A DNA stretch of 56,547 nucleotides, taken from IMG/VR virus record IMGVR_UViG_3300037189_003127, positions 1 to 56,547 of that record; one strand, given 5' to 3'. Shown here one piece after another: positions 33,324 to 42,844 of the stretch. The notes beneath the pieces were generated by a model, which was given only the letters and a program-made list of their open reading frames with translations, was not told where the DNA came from and ran no database searches. Source of the DNA: a virus. Each line of letters opens with the position of its first letter. Position 1 is the stretch's first letter. A program made the translations under genes and the position numbers.

Positions 33324-34579
33324 TATCTACCTACCCATGTTCTCGGAGCAGTTGTAAACCCTGCTTCTGTTGCTTTAACTAATGTTGTTGTTGCGTTAAG
33401 TTTAGTGTACGTTCTCTTGTTTAGTAAGCCTGTTGCTACTTCAGAGTTCAAATCTCTCACTCCTACTGGCCCTGTGTGTTGTGGCCGTGTGTTGCTGGCT
33501 TTGTTAACCCCAGTCCCATCGGACATACAGGTGAAGTCCACGCTATATCTTCCATCAACTGCGAGGAAATGAGTGGCTGTGTTTATAACCCAAAAACCAT
33601 CTGTAGTAGATCCAGTACCGCTAATTTCAATAGTCCTATACGGAGCCACACGGGGGTCGCCTTGTCCAGAACCTACAGCGGTCAAAGAGAATCGGGATAA
33701 TTGTGCTTGTGCTTTTGTGACGGCTTCTGCCATAGCAGCAGAGCCAGAGATCACTCCTGGAAGGGCCTGCTTAAAGAGAGGGTTCTTTGTCGAAGACCGT
33801 AGGTTGTGTCCCACAGCGTTTGGTTTTACTACCGATGTAGTGAGTTTGGCTGTTTGAGGATTAATACTCATAACATTTTTTTCCGTGCGGCTATAGGAGT
33901 CTTTACTAAAGAAGTCTCCAATTTTAGGTTTGAATGAGTCTAAGGTTTGGGACATCACAGAACTCCATGGATTTGTATAAGGATCCGTGTGGGAAAATAG
34001 TGGGGCCGTAGTCATGAACTTATCAATCATTGTATCTATAGGATGGAAGTGCAGTTCAGTCCCGTAGACTTGAGCAGCATACCCAATTCGTCGTGCTAAC
34101 TCCTGTATTTTTTCCCAGTAAGTATGTCCAACTAAAGACTGCTGCGAGAAAACTATTGGACTAGGAGTAACTACTGAGCGAAGTTTAAACTTCTTCGCAA
34201 TATCTTCAACAATTTGAGTTGCTGTAGAGTTTGTCCATATTTTTGTTCCGCCCTCTTTGAGGGGGAAAGTTGCAGCCATACATCTAATTACTGTTGGGTT
34301 ATAACTAGACTGTTTAATTTCTGATGATACGTCAAAAACATACCCAAAAAATGTTTCAGAAACTTTATCATTTTTCCATTTTATTACTACTGGAGATCCT
34401 GTCTTTAAGGCTTTCTCATAAAAGGAATTAAAGTGAGTGTAAGTAAGTTCTATAATGTCCTGCATCCCCATTCCTTGAACAAGGCGCATGTGGTGAGGGC
34501 TTTGATCAAATGATGGAAAATCTGGATACGAAACTAAAAAGGAAGACCCAGTTCTATATTGGTAGGAGTCTCTAATCAC
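33323..34579 (-). CDS. Baseplate hub protein (gpD/gp27-like)
   Basis: The 418-aa protein has two beta-barrel-like halves: Y-T-H-F-N-S-F-Y, G-Y-V-F-D-V-S-S, then a LysM-like or hub segment NSTATQIVEDIAKKFKL and W-E-K-I-Q-E-L-A-R-R-I-G-Y. This is the order of phage late-control D and T4 gp27 hub proteins, which hold the spike. It overlaps the LysM gene start by 8 nt. Confidence 0.8.
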   Translation of the reverse strand: MIRDSYQYRTGSSFLVSYPDFPSFDQSPHHMRLVQGMGMQDIIELTYTHFNSFYEKALKTGSPVVIKWKNDKVSETFFGYVFDVSSEIKQSSYNPTVIRCMAATFPLKEGGTKIWTNSTATQIVEDIAKKFKLRSVVTPSPIVFSQQSLVGHTYWEKIQELARRIGYAAQVYGTELHFHPIDTMIDKFMTTAPLFSHTDPYTNPWSSVMSQTLDSFKPKIGDFFSKDSYSRTEKNVMSINPQTAKLTTSVVKPNAVGHNLRSSTKNPLFKQALPGVISGSAAMAEAVTKAQAQLSRFSLTAVGSGQGDPRVAPYRTIEISGTGSTTDGFWVINTATHFLAVDGRYSVDFTCMSDGTGVNKASNTRPQHTGPVGVRDLNSEVATGLLNKRTYTKLNATTTLVKATEAGFTTAPRTWVGR

Positions 34580-34847
34580 GTGGAATCCGTAACTGTGTTC
34601 CTGGGAGTATGTTTATAGGGTCAATAATTTCTGGATTCAAATCCATAATTTTCCACCATAAGTGTGGTTTCCCAAGATGTCGAAGAGCAAGAACGTCTAG
34701 ACGGTCTGTCTCTTTCCATTCGTAGTAAAAGAAACGCGCCGTTACAGTTGGCCATAGACGATACGCAGTTAGTTGATACGATCCGTTTCTTGAATCGTAG
34801 ACTTTTGTAATTGTGGCATCACTGTACCTGCTATCTAAAAAAATCAT
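34572..34847 (-). CDS. LysM-domain tail protein (gpX-like)
   Basis: N-terminal strands are followed by W-K-E-T-D-R-L-D-V-L-A and W-W-K-I-M-D-L-N-P-E-I-I-D-P-I-N-I-L-P-G-T, a LysM repeat as in P2 gpX and T4 gp53. It probably links hub and tube or touches peptidoglycan. It lies between the hub and the coiled-coil baseplate protein. Confidence 0.85.
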   Translation of the reverse strand: MIFLDSRYSDATITKVYDSRNGSYQLTAYRLWPTVTARFFYYEWKETDRLDVLALRHLGKPHLWWKIMDLNPEIIDPINILPGTQLRIPRD

Positions 34848-36187
34848 GGTTTAGGTCCTTTAATAAACATACTACCTAAGTAATACCCGTCTTCGTTTCC
34901 GTATGAGGACGAGGATACCTTTTGAGTCGCTGAAAGGTCTGGACCATCGTTGAATCTTCCTACCTGCAATCTTACTGTTGAAAATATAGGAACCATTCGT
35001 GAATCAAATATTGCATGATTAATTGAGAGTGTCTGAACACGTACTCTATAACGCATTCGTAACCCTAAATGTAATTCAACGATTGAGGGACGAAGCCAAC
35101 CTCTGTCTGCAGTTTCTCCGTTTAGATTAGAGGTAAATGTTGAATGAGGACCATTTAATGTTTTAAAGAGATATTCGATATCGTACATTGTCCCCTTCTC
35201 GTATATGTCAAATAGGTCTTTCTGAGCCACTGTCTTTGGGTATGGGTTTATCCCAGGCTTTAGTGAACCGTCTGGATTTAAATATGAGAGGTCTTCAATT
35301 CGGTTGAGCACAAGATCAAAGGAAACACTACTCGACATAAGTCCTGCAGAGATAGCGTTGAATGCGTCTTGACCACTAGCAACATACGTTGGGTCCATTT
35401 GATCCATAATTCCCCAAGCCATTCCCACATCTTTTGGGTTATAGAGAAACTTAAAGCCGTACATCTTAGGATCGTATTTAATATTTGACTTCTGTGCTTC
35501 AGTAATTGCTGTAATTGCATCACGATCCATTTGGATAGTTCCTCGTCCACCAAGGTTCTTTCTCCAAGCCATTTTTGCGTCATTCCAATTTCCTGCGTCA
35601 ATATGCAGGCCACCTGATGACTTACCTTGAAGACTTTGATCAATTCCACTTACGCTACTGAAGTAGGCTTGTTTTACTAACGGAGCATTGTAGGAGTATC
35701 CCAACTTAACGTCGTTAGCACCTCCACCATTATCCTTCTTCTCTATACGAGACCCTCCAGTATCTGGCACAACAACAGGCGGCTTAGTAGAAGTAGAATT
35801 TACAGACCCAACGCCAGCGGTTTGTTTCTCTAATTCTTTTTTCTTGGTGGTAATTTTTTGCGTGTAAGTAGTGATGGTTTTTTTTAAGGTGGTTATTACT
35901 CCTCTGTTGTTTGTAATATACTGATTAAGAATAACAATTTGAGCAGCATCTGCTACAGGATTTAAGGCTGCAATTTGACGTGTGTAACCAGCGTTTTGTT
36001 GTTCTAATCGAGTAACACTTGCAGTCGCTTTACTTTTGTCTTCATTCAGTTGTCTTAAACTTTCCTTTAATGTTTCAAGTCTTTCTTTACGCTCTTTAAT
36101 AAACTTTTGAATAATCTTCCAATTGTCAGCCTGCTGTTGGGTTCTTTTTGCAGCGTTAACATTTGCTTGACTTTGAGAACTTGTCAT
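34844..36187 (-). CDS. Baseplate/tail protein with N-terminal coiled coil, 447 aa
   Basis: Residues 1-130 are a long coiled coil with repeated Gln/Lys/Thr, a flexible linker follows, then a mainly beta domain (residues 160-447) with the Y-G-F-K-F-L-Y-N-P segment common to tail proteins that sit next to the tape measure. It overlaps both the tape-measure and LysM genes by 4 nt. I infer a hub-cap or tail-tip role. Confidence 0.65.
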   Translation of the reverse strand: MTSSQSQANVNAAKRTQQQADNWKIIQKFIKERKERLETLKESLRQLNEDKSKATASVTRLEQQNAGYTRQIAALNPVADAAQIVILNQYITNNRGVITTLKKTITTYTQKITTKKKELEKQTAGVGSVNSTSTKPPVVVPDTGGSRIEKKDNGGGANDVKLGYSYNAPLVKQAYFSSVSGIDQSLQGKSSGGLHIDAGNWNDAKMAWRKNLGGRGTIQMDRDAITAITEAQKSNIKYDPKMYGFKFLYNPKDVGMAWGIMDQMDPTYVASGQDAFNAISAGLMSSSVSFDLVLNRIEDLSYLNPDGSLKPGINPYPKTVAQKDLFDIYEKGTMYDIEYLFKTLNGPHSTFTSNLNGETADRGWLRPSIVELHLGLRMRYRVRVQTLSINHAIFDSRMVPIFSTVRLQVGRFNDGPDLSATQKVSSSSYGNEDGYYLGSMFIKGPKP

Positions 36188-38553
36188 GAAACACCCATTC
36201 TATTTAGTTCTAGGTCATTTTCTAGATAAGACTTTACTTTTCTAGCAAATCTCATTGCTTCATCTTCTGAGGCTTTGTCAATCTTTAGTGTGATGTTAAC
36301 GGTTCTATCTCCGCTGACCATGTTAGGGGCAGAACCCGATAACCCAGATCCTCCATATCCTGAAGATGCTCCGCCAATACCTACCTTTTTAGATGAGTTT
36401 ACCCAGGCATCAGTCCACTTAGTTCCACTCTTAGAAATATCAAAGGCAATTCGTGCATTGATATCTGGGTCGTACAGGCTCTCTGGACCAGTGTATCCGT
36501 ACTTTCCGTACTGTTCTAAGTACTTCTCGTTACGGCGTTTTCCAAGATTGCCAATCATATTGATTTGGAATAACCCTAAGGAGTAATCTCCTGTACTAGC
36601 ATTTGGGTTTAAAGCGCCAGGACGTCCGCCTGATTCGGCTCGCGCAATTTTCATGGCGTTCTCTAAACCTTGCCCACTAAATCCTGCTCTCATTAGAGTG
36701 TTTCTTAGTGTTGAATCATCTAACGCATTTTTGCTGTAGTTACCGCTTCCAACGTATGCCGTCCCTGCAGAAGAAGAGCCAGAGCCACTAGTTAAAGATT
36801 TTCCTAGAACATCTGAGTACTTTGGAATGATGGTTGAGTATGCTGGATCGAGAATGGAGCCACCGCTACCGATTAGTGCACTTGGATCTACAGGGTTATT
36901 TTTTCCATTACGAACTTCAAAGTGAAGGTGCGGCCCAGAAGCATTTCCTGATTCACCAGACTTTCCAATATTTTGCCCACGCTTTACTTGGTCTCCAACT
37001 TTTACATTTTTTCCACTCAAGTGAGCGTAGATGCTTTGCATACCATTTGAGTGGTCGATCATAATTGACGTTCCATAATCGGCATTGATGTCTACTTGAG
37101 AGACGATACCGTCCATGGCTGCTTTGACAGGTGTTCCTACAGGGACGTTGTAATCCATACCTGTGTGGTTTCCATTGGTGGATCCCCACATTTCAGCATC
37201 CTTAGCATTGTAGGCTGCATTGATGCCTCCTTGAACAGGAGCCATTCCTCCTGCTGCTCCTCCCTTACCGAATGCAGCGCCAAAACCTGTGGTACCGCCA
37301 CCCTTACCTTTACCACGTGTAAGTACTAGGCTAGTTACCTGTTTGAGGACATCGATAATGCCCTTTCCTCCATTTCCAAGACTTGTACCGCCTAGGCCTC
37401 CAAAGAAGCCTTGCATTTGAGCCAGAGGACTTCCAGCAAGAGTTCCGCCAAGACCTCTAGTAAATGCCTCAACCGCATCTGCAGCGTTCTCAAAACCGAC
37501 AGTCATTCGCTCTGTTGCTTTAGCCATTAACTCTGCTTGTGAGGCATTTATACGACCAGCAGCCTCAAGCATAGTGTTTTCATTTCCACCAACGGCTTTT
37601 GCATTTCTTAAATCTGGATTACGTCCTGATGCTTTATCGATCATGGCTTGATACAGCATCTCTTGTTGTTCAGAACTAAAGCCCATGGTTCGAAGGTTTG
37701 CTCCAAGAGCACCGCGCTGATAGGACTCTTGGACTTGCTTAACCGATGCTCCAGAAGCGCCCATGAGCCCCATTAACTCTGTAGCCATTTGACCCATAGA
37801 TTTATTTTTACCAGTCTTGGGATCATAGGTAGTCATGCCGTACTGGTATAGGTTTGCACCCATTGAGCCCGTCTGCATACCTGAGATTGCTTGAGCAGCA
37901 ACTGCGTTATCCATACCTAAGTATTTGTAAGCACCGCCAACTTCAGCAGCCGCCATTGTGTAGTTTGCTGAACCTGGAGCATAACCAGCACTTGCAAGGA
38001 TGTTTGCAGTGATGCCACCGCCTGCTGCACTTGAGAATCCTCCACGCATTGCTCCACGAGTGGCTCTCTCTAGACTAGCGCGATTTATTCCTGGACTCTT
38101 TAATCCAGCCTGGTAGTACATTGCTGCATTGTTCATCGTAGAACCGACATCTGGAAGAAACGCAAACGCTGCATTTGCTGTGCCTGTCGCAATGTTTACA
38201 GCAGTCTGTGCTCGGAACTGTCCAACAGTTTGTCCAAAACCAAAAGTACCAAGACTGGTGGACATGGAGTTTCCTCCGCCTCCGCCTCCTCCACCAAAAC
38301 TAGCGCCCATCATGGCTTGAGATGCACGACTAGTGGTATCTGGGAAACGAGCATTATCTGTTCCCAAAGTTACTTGAGGACCTTGCCCGTTACCCATCTG
38401 ACCACCAACAGCGTTGATAGCGCCGTTGGTTCGGGTGATAGCACTAGCAGATACGTCGTTGATTTTTGTAAGAGTCTTGAGAAGACTATCGGCACTCTTT
38501 TGGAGTTTATCGACGCCCGTCGTCAAGGACTGCATCTTTGAAACCATTGTCAT
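36184..38553 (-). CDS. Tape measure protein with M23 peptidase and lytic transglycosylase domains
   Basis: Sets tail length and, when ejected, opens the cell wall. Residues 1-440 are helical and Gly/Ala/Met-rich as usual for tape measures. Residues about 455-560 form a LytM/M23 metallopeptidase: N-H-T-G-M-D (HxxxD) and G-P-H-L-H-F (HxH). Residues about 620-720 look like a lysozyme-like transglycosylase with A-R-A-E-S-G-G and S-L-G-L-F-Q-I-N. So one protein carries a peptidase and a glycan-cutting domain. AAGGA lies 9 nt before the ATG at 38553. Confidence 0.9.
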   Translation of the reverse strand: MTMVSKMQSLTTGVDKLQKSADSLLKTLTKINDVSASAITRTNGAINAVGGQMGNGQGPQVTLGTDNARFPDTTSRASQAMMGASFGGGGGGGGNSMSTSLGTFGFGQTVGQFRAQTAVNIATGTANAAFAFLPDVGSTMNNAAMYYQAGLKSPGINRASLERATRGAMRGGFSSAAGGGITANILASAGYAPGSANYTMAAAEVGGAYKYLGMDNAVAAQAISGMQTGSMGANLYQYGMTTYDPKTGKNKSMGQMATELMGLMGASGASVKQVQESYQRGALGANLRTMGFSSEQQEMLYQAMIDKASGRNPDLRNAKAVGGNENTMLEAAGRINASQAELMAKATERMTVGFENAADAVEAFTRGLGGTLAGSPLAQMQGFFGGLGGTSLGNGGKGIIDVLKQVTSLVLTRGKGKGGGTTGFGAAFGKGGAAGGMAPVQGGINAAYNAKDAEMWGSTNGNHTGMDYNVPVGTPVKAAMDGIVSQVDINADYGTSIMIDHSNGMQSIYAHLSGKNVKVGDQVKRGQNIGKSGESGNASGPHLHFEVRNGKNNPVDPSALIGSGGSILDPAYSTIIPKYSDVLGKSLTSGSGSSSAGTAYVGSGNYSKNALDDSTLRNTLMRAGFSGQGLENAMKIARAESGGRPGALNPNASTGDYSLGLFQINMIGNLGKRRNEKYLEQYGKYGYTGPESLYDPDINARIAFDISKSGTKWTDAWVNSSKKVGIGGASSGYGGSGLSGSAPNMVSGDRTVNITLKIDKASEDEAMRFARKVKSYLENDLELNRMGVS

Positions 38554-38557
38554 CTGC

Positions 38558-38713
38558 TTAGTCCTTTCGGCTTATATTCTCGGCTATCTCTAGCCAATTC
38601 TTTCTGTCTCTTCTAGATAATTCTTTGATCTCTGTCAGCGTCCACCCTGTGAAGGATGTGGTTAGTTTTGACCATTCCGATAATAGATATGGGAACGGCA
38701 CAAAACTAGAATC
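38558..38713 (-). CDS. Overlapping +1-frame extension, tail assembly chaperone-like
   Basis: An open frame in the +1 frame runs on past the end of the 270-aa gene and stops at 38558, 5 nt before the tape measure. From 38713 it encodes 51 residues (DSSFVPFPYLLSEWSKL, then W-T-L-T-E-I-K-E-L). It could be joined by a +1 shift at TTT-CGA (38717-38712), just before the TAG, giving a ~319-aa product, or begin at GTG 38701 by reinitiation with no clear ribosome site (47 aa). The position between tube and tape measure is that of the G/GT or E/E' chaperone pairs. Confidence 0.6.
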   Translation of the reverse strand, partial: DSSFVPFPYLLSEWSKLTTSFTGWTLTEIKELSRRDRKNWLEIAENISRKD

Positions 38714-39518
38714 GAAATAAGGTCCCAAGGTTAATGGGAACAGGTACCTCACTTTCGCAATCTGGACAGGTAACGTTGATACTGTCAAATTGCGGTCCGC
38801 ATAAACGGCCATTGATTTCATCAATGATCTTTTTGCGATCTGTAAGTCCAAGATTCTGTACTTGAAGTTTACTTAGAACAGGCGAGGTATCGATCTTCAA
38901 CACAGAGTTCTCTAGCATGATAGTGTTCAATTCTGCTGTTGTTTTATCTGAGTTATTGATCATTTCCTTCTGTGCAATACCTGTTGGTAATTGAACAGTG
39001 AAAACATTCTTACGGCCTTGGACTGTGAACACACGGTCATTGATTGGATCTGGAAGAACCTTAACCTTGATGTCTGTGTCGAGGTCAACAGAGACTGCCT
39101 TAAAGTTCTTGCATCCTTCGCAGTATGCTTCAAGTTCAGCCTCTTTACCGAACGTTGCTTTAAAAATTCCTAAGATCAACATGTCTCTGTCTCCAGAGAG
39201 CATCTGATCTAAAATTTGCTCTGTAACTTTCTCGTTTCCAACACGCACAGTTCCACGATTAAGGATCGTTAGAATTGCTTTTCCAATGTTAGAACTACGG
39301 GATATTGCTTCTTCATCATTGCCGTTGAGTTCTCTTACCTCTGCTTCAGTAACGATCTCCCCAGCGGCATTGATATAGCCGCCAGGGAGAATCACTACTG
39401 TATCTGAAGGAGAGATAATATGAACTTCTGGTTTTGGCTCTGGACGTTCCTCCATTGCCTGATTGATGAGATTATTTGCCAATGCGGGATTAGCCGCTGC
39501 TGAGATTGTGTTAGTCAT
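38706..39518 (-). CDS. Tail assembly chaperone-like protein (gp26-like)
   Basis: A 270-aa protein between tube and tape measure. The first 60 residues are a disordered/acidic segment, then helices (AILTILNRGTVRV), an E-A-Y-C-E-G-C pair near residue 130 and a C-P-D-C pair near 255, which may share a zinc. The family resembles the T4 gp26-type baseplate proteins. It ends in TAG within a possible frameshift site. Confidence 0.65.
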   Translation of the reverse strand: MTNTISAAANPALANNLINQAMEERPEPKPEVHIISPSDTVVILPGGYINAAGEIVTEAEVRELNGNDEEAISRSSNIGKAILTILNRGTVRVGNEKVTEQILDQMLSGDRDMLILGIFKATFGKEAELEAYCEGCKNFKAVSVDLDTDIKVKVLPDPINDRVFTVQGRKNVFTVQLPTGIAQKEMINNSDKTTAELNTIMLENSVLKIDTSPVLSKLQVQNLGLTDRKKIIDEINGRLCGPQFDSINVTCPDCESEVPVPINLGTLFRF

Positions 39519-39530
39519 TTTATTCCTTTG

Positions 39531-40130
39531 TTAGAATGCTGCTGCTTGTGTTGTTAGGTTTGGTGCCCAGTTTACGTCAAAACCTTCATGAACTAGAGAC
39601 ATCTGCTCTACAAAGAGAGCATTGTCTCCAGCGTTAAGGTCTGAATATGCCACAGCAGTTGGCCAGCAGTTGTATACGTGGAAACGCATGGCTACATGGT
39701 CTTTGGTTCCAACTGTGTCTGTTGATGTCTGAGCACCAGGAATTGGGTGAGATAGAACTTCAATCTCTAGATCGCAACGGAAGTTCTTGTCTACGCCACG
39801 TGTTCCGCCACCTTGTACGGTAGCAAACATGTTACGCATCCAATCCCAGTTCTGCTTTGTTCCAAGGATTACGCCACGTTGCAGTGTAATCGGTGTAAAC
39901 GAAGTTTGACCAGGGATCTGGTGAACAGTGGTGTTGTATCCACCTTCACGGTAAGGGATAGAGTCAGTTGTTACGGCCATGCCAGATACAGAGGTAAATC
40001 CAAACGTTGCTGAATTTAACGCTGCCAATGACGTGTTACTTGAGTCTTGCGGAATAAATGTGACTAGAAACCTAAAGTTTCTAAGCGGATCGGTTAACAG
40101 GGTTGACCGATTGTTGATGACTGTTGCCAT
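39531..40130 (-). CDS. Tail tube protein (gp19-like)
   Basis: Forms the inner tube through which DNA is ejected. The sequence has the gp19-family order: P-L-R-N-F-R-F-L-V-T-F, an S-G-M segment, Y-R-E-G-G-Y-N, and a late C-W-P-T-A-V-A-Y-S-D-L-N, and length (199 aa) fits. It follows the sheath gene and precedes the chaperone pair. Confidence 0.9.
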   Translation of the reverse strand: MATVINNRSTLLTDPLRNFRFLVTFIPQDSSNTSLAALNSATFGFTSVSGMAVTTDSIPYREGGYNTTVHQIPGQTSFTPITLQRGVILGTKQNWDWMRNMFATVQGGGTRGVDKNFRCDLEIEVLSHPIPGAQTSTDTVGTKDHVAMRFHVYNCWPTAVAYSDLNAGDNALFVEQMSLVHEGFDVNWAPNLTTQAAAF

Positions 40131-40150
40131 TATTTAGTTTCTCCTTCGGA

Positions 40151-41683
40151 TTAGTTCAGCGTCTTTTGGCTGAGGTCGATGACGATGAACTCTGCTGGGT
40201 ACTGAAGTGCCACACCAACTTGGACGTGGACCTCTCCATTAGCGATTTGTTGCTCAGAGTTGTTTTCCGCGTCGCACTTGACGAAGAAAGCCTGAGCAAC
40301 GGTTGCTCCACGAAGACCGCCTTGATTGCGGTACTCGTTGAGGAATACAGTGATGTTGCTATTAATACGTGCCCACAAGCGCTCATCGTTGTTTTCAAAG
40401 ATTGCAAACTCTGTGAGGTTCTTGAGGTTCTTGCGGATGTAGATAAGTGAACGACGCATGTTGACATACTTGTTTGCTGTTCCATCCTGCAGGAGAGTGC
40501 GTGCACCCATGACCGCTAATCCAGCGCCAGGGATCTGACGAATTGGGTTAACAGGAGAGTTAGCAGAATTCATGGAATCAAGTTCTGCTGAAGTGAATGT
40601 CTTTTCTACAGCAACAACTCCTTGAAGAGTTGCAGTGATACCTGCAGGAGCCTTAAATACTCCTCTAGATGCATCTGTAGAAAGATAGAGTCCTGCAACT
40701 GCTCCTGCTGGAGCAACCTTGCGAAGAGCCCCAGCACCGCGACCTAGTGGGTCAGCGATAAAGAGGTGTGGGTAGTAGACAGCAGCGTGGCTAGTATCTG
40801 TAAGACCAGCAGCAAAAGAAACTGCTTCTGTAACAGTCCTGTTCTCGTCGGTAGAGACAACTACAAAACCATTGTTCTCTTCTGCCCATGCCGTTGCATC
40901 ATTAAATACTGAAGCCTCCGCTGTTGCAAGTGAGTTCCAAATTCCTGGAAGGAATATCACAAGAGGGCGATCTAAAGATGAGAACCCTGCAAAAACTGAA
41001 GCGCTTGTTGATTGATAGTTGGTGTAATCTGCAGCAACTGGAGTAGTTCCATCTGTTCCTCCTGTAAGAGGATAAACTCCTAGAACAGGAACTCCTGCAG
41101 CACTATTACTAATGGTGATGTTTGCTGACACAAGATTGACCACCGTTTGAGCATAGTCACTTGACGTTGGATCGCTAAATACAACGTTTTCGTAACGCTC
41201 CAGTACAATGTCATCATCAAAACCTGCAGTTACTTTTCCACTAACGATTGTGCCTGCAACACCTGACTCTTTGAGAACAGTCAGTGTGTATGTGCTTGCA
41301 ACACTTCCTGCAGTTACTTGAACACGAAGGTTATTTCCATCTGTTCCTTTGTTCTTGGAAGTTACTCTGAAGACAGTGACTGCACCTGATGTTGCTACAT
41401 CTACAGTGGCAGCGGCTGCATTTGCTGCTAGGAGGCGCTTGACGTAAAGTTCACGGCCACCATTGTTGAAGAAAGCCGCTACTTCAAAAGTAGCGGGGTA
41501 GGAAGCATTGTAGCCTCCAAAGGTCTTGGTAAATTCATACCAAGAGTTAACGAGAGTTACTGCTTCTGGTCCTTGTCCAAGAGGTGCGACAATCGCACCA
41601 GCAGCATTTGCTGTTACTCCACCTGCGAGAGGTGCGGTAAGGAGGCGCTCACTGATGTAAACACCTGGGCGGCTATAAGCCAT
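40151..41683 (-). CDS. Tail sheath protein
   Basis: The contractile outer tube. MAYSRPGVYISERLL is the usual N-terminal arm, followed by an alpha/beta core; the C-terminus has G-A-R-T-L, K-Y-V-N-M-R-R-S-L-I-Y-I and a V-H-V-Q-V-G-V-A-L-Q-Y-P-A-E-F segment characteristic of sheath proteins. The length (510 aa) is average. It is adjacent to the tube, which together define this phage as a myovirus. Confidence 0.95.
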   Translation of the reverse strand: MAYSRPGVYISERLLTAPLAGGVTANAAGAIVAPLGQGPEAVTLVNSWYEFTKTFGGYNASYPATFEVAAFFNNGGRELYVKRLLAANAAAATVDVATSGAVTVFRVTSKNKGTDGNNLRVQVTAGSVASTYTLTVLKESGVAGTIVSGKVTAGFDDDIVLERYENVVFSDPTSSDYAQTVVNLVSANITISNSAAGVPVLGVYPLTGGTDGTTPVAADYTNYQSTSASVFAGFSSLDRPLVIFLPGIWNSLATAEASVFNDATAWAEENNGFVVVSTDENRTVTEAVSFAAGLTDTSHAAVYYPHLFIADPLGRGAGALRKVAPAGAVAGLYLSTDASRGVFKAPAGITATLQGVVAVEKTFTSAELDSMNSANSPVNPIRQIPGAGLAVMGARTLLQDGTANKYVNMRRSLIYIRKNLKNLTEFAIFENNDERLWARINSNITVFLNEYRNQGGLRGATVAQAFFVKCDAENNSEQQIANGEVHVQVGVALQYPAEFIVIDLSQKTLN

Positions 41684-41715
41684 GGTTTTCTCCTAACTAG
41701 TTGGGTAAAGGTTCC

Positions 41716-42429
41716 TTATGGTGCCGTAATAGTGATCGGATCGATATCAGTAAAGTCGCCACGTCCAAGGACTTGGCTATCTCCTGTACCAGTAACATCA
41801 ACTTGCAACACTTGATACATCTTGTTGTATAGTTCTGGCGCAATCTCACTTGAGATACGCACTGTGAAAGCGTTTACGAACAAACGCTTTCCTTGCTCTG
41901 TGACATCCCGCTTTGAGATATCTAGAACATCTAAACGACGGACTGTTCCGTAAACAGTGTTGTCGCCTATCTCCAATGTGCCAAAGCGCAATGGAAGCCT
42001 TGTTGTCATCAACTGAGCCAAGATTTGACGGTCATGGCGTGGCTGACGAGAGTAGGTGGTTACTTGGTAGTCAATGTTAACTGGGATTGGAAAATTAATG
42101 TCCCAGTTGTGAACCCCTGAGCCATATGAAACGCCTTGTACTGCTTGTACTCCTTGAGTTCCCTGGACTGGTGTAACCATCCAAGTTGGATTAGCAATAT
42201 ATGCGGGCTTAACACGGCCACGTTGTGCACGACCAAAGTCTTCAGCCACATCAATCATATCTACTGTGATGTATGGGTACTTCTGTTCTGTAATTTCCTG
42301 ATCAGGCTGTCCGAACCACACGCCCACAGCACGAGTTGTCGCTGGAGATGAGGCTGCCTTCTGATCTGTTACCGTCAATCCCTTCAAGAGATTGCGGATG
42401 GCTTCGTCTTCCTCAAGTAAGAATGTCAT
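41716..42429 (-). CDS. Tail completion/terminator-like protein, 237 aa
   Basis: Encoded directly before the sheath, which is the usual position of tail terminator proteins. The chain is a mixed alpha/beta fold with P-Y-I-T-V-D-M-I-D and a C-terminal strand run; the middle has a V-Q-G-T-Q-G-V-Q repeat. The assignment relies mostly on position. Confidence 0.55.
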   Translation of the reverse strand: MTFLLEEDEAIRNLLKGLTVTDQKAASSPATTRAVGVWFGQPDQEITEQKYPYITVDMIDVAEDFGRAQRGRVKPAYIANPTWMVTPVQGTQGVQAVQGVSYGSGVHNWDINFPIPVNIDYQVTTYSRQPRHDRQILAQLMTTRLPLRFGTLEIGDNTVYGTVRRLDVLDISKRDVTEQGKRLFVNAFTVRISSEIAPELYNKMYQVLQVDVTGTGDSQVLGRGDFTDIDPITITAP

Positions 42430-42737
42430 AGGTCACCTAGGTGCTTGGCTAGTCGTTGAATAAAGAAAGACTCTGCTTCGTGGGATCTGTTGTTAGTGCG
42501 ACGAATGGCAGCGGTAGGGCGCTTGCCTGGAGTTCCGTACTCGAAGTCCTTTACCTGATCTAGATGGCTGCTGTGTGTATGAGCCTCAAAACCATCCTTG
42601 CCGTATGTGACATGGGTAGAACGTACAAGATCCTCTGGCCATTTACTGTTACGGGTTTCATCACGTAGATGAGCAGTCACGAATCTCGATGTCTCGTGTC
42701 CTGAATTTTTTATGGCGCTGTGGATTTTATCCTTCAT
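42426..42737 (-). CDS. HK97 gp10-like neck protein
   Basis: Helix, strand and helix pattern with H-V-T-Y-G-K-D-G-F-E-A, F-E-Y-G-T-P-G-K-R-P and a C-terminal F-F-I-Q-R-L-A-K-H-L resembles gp10-type head-tail connectors. The start at 42737 (MKDKIHSAIK) with GGTGG upstream is chosen; the frame is open to a TTG at 42794. Order: connector, terminator, sheath. Confidence 0.6.
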   Translation of the reverse strand: MKDKIHSAIKNSGHETSRFVTAHLRDETRNSKWPEDLVRSTHVTYGKDGFEAHTHSSHLDQVKDFEYGTPGKRPTAAIRRTNNRSHEAESFFIQRLAKHLGDL

Positions 42738-42844
42738 CGGGTTACCACCTGGGTAGGCGTAAGCAGCATGAATAAATCCCCTTAAACAGCGCAAGTAGTT
42801 GGGACTACACAGACCCGCAGCGGGTTACTGATACTGCAATGATA

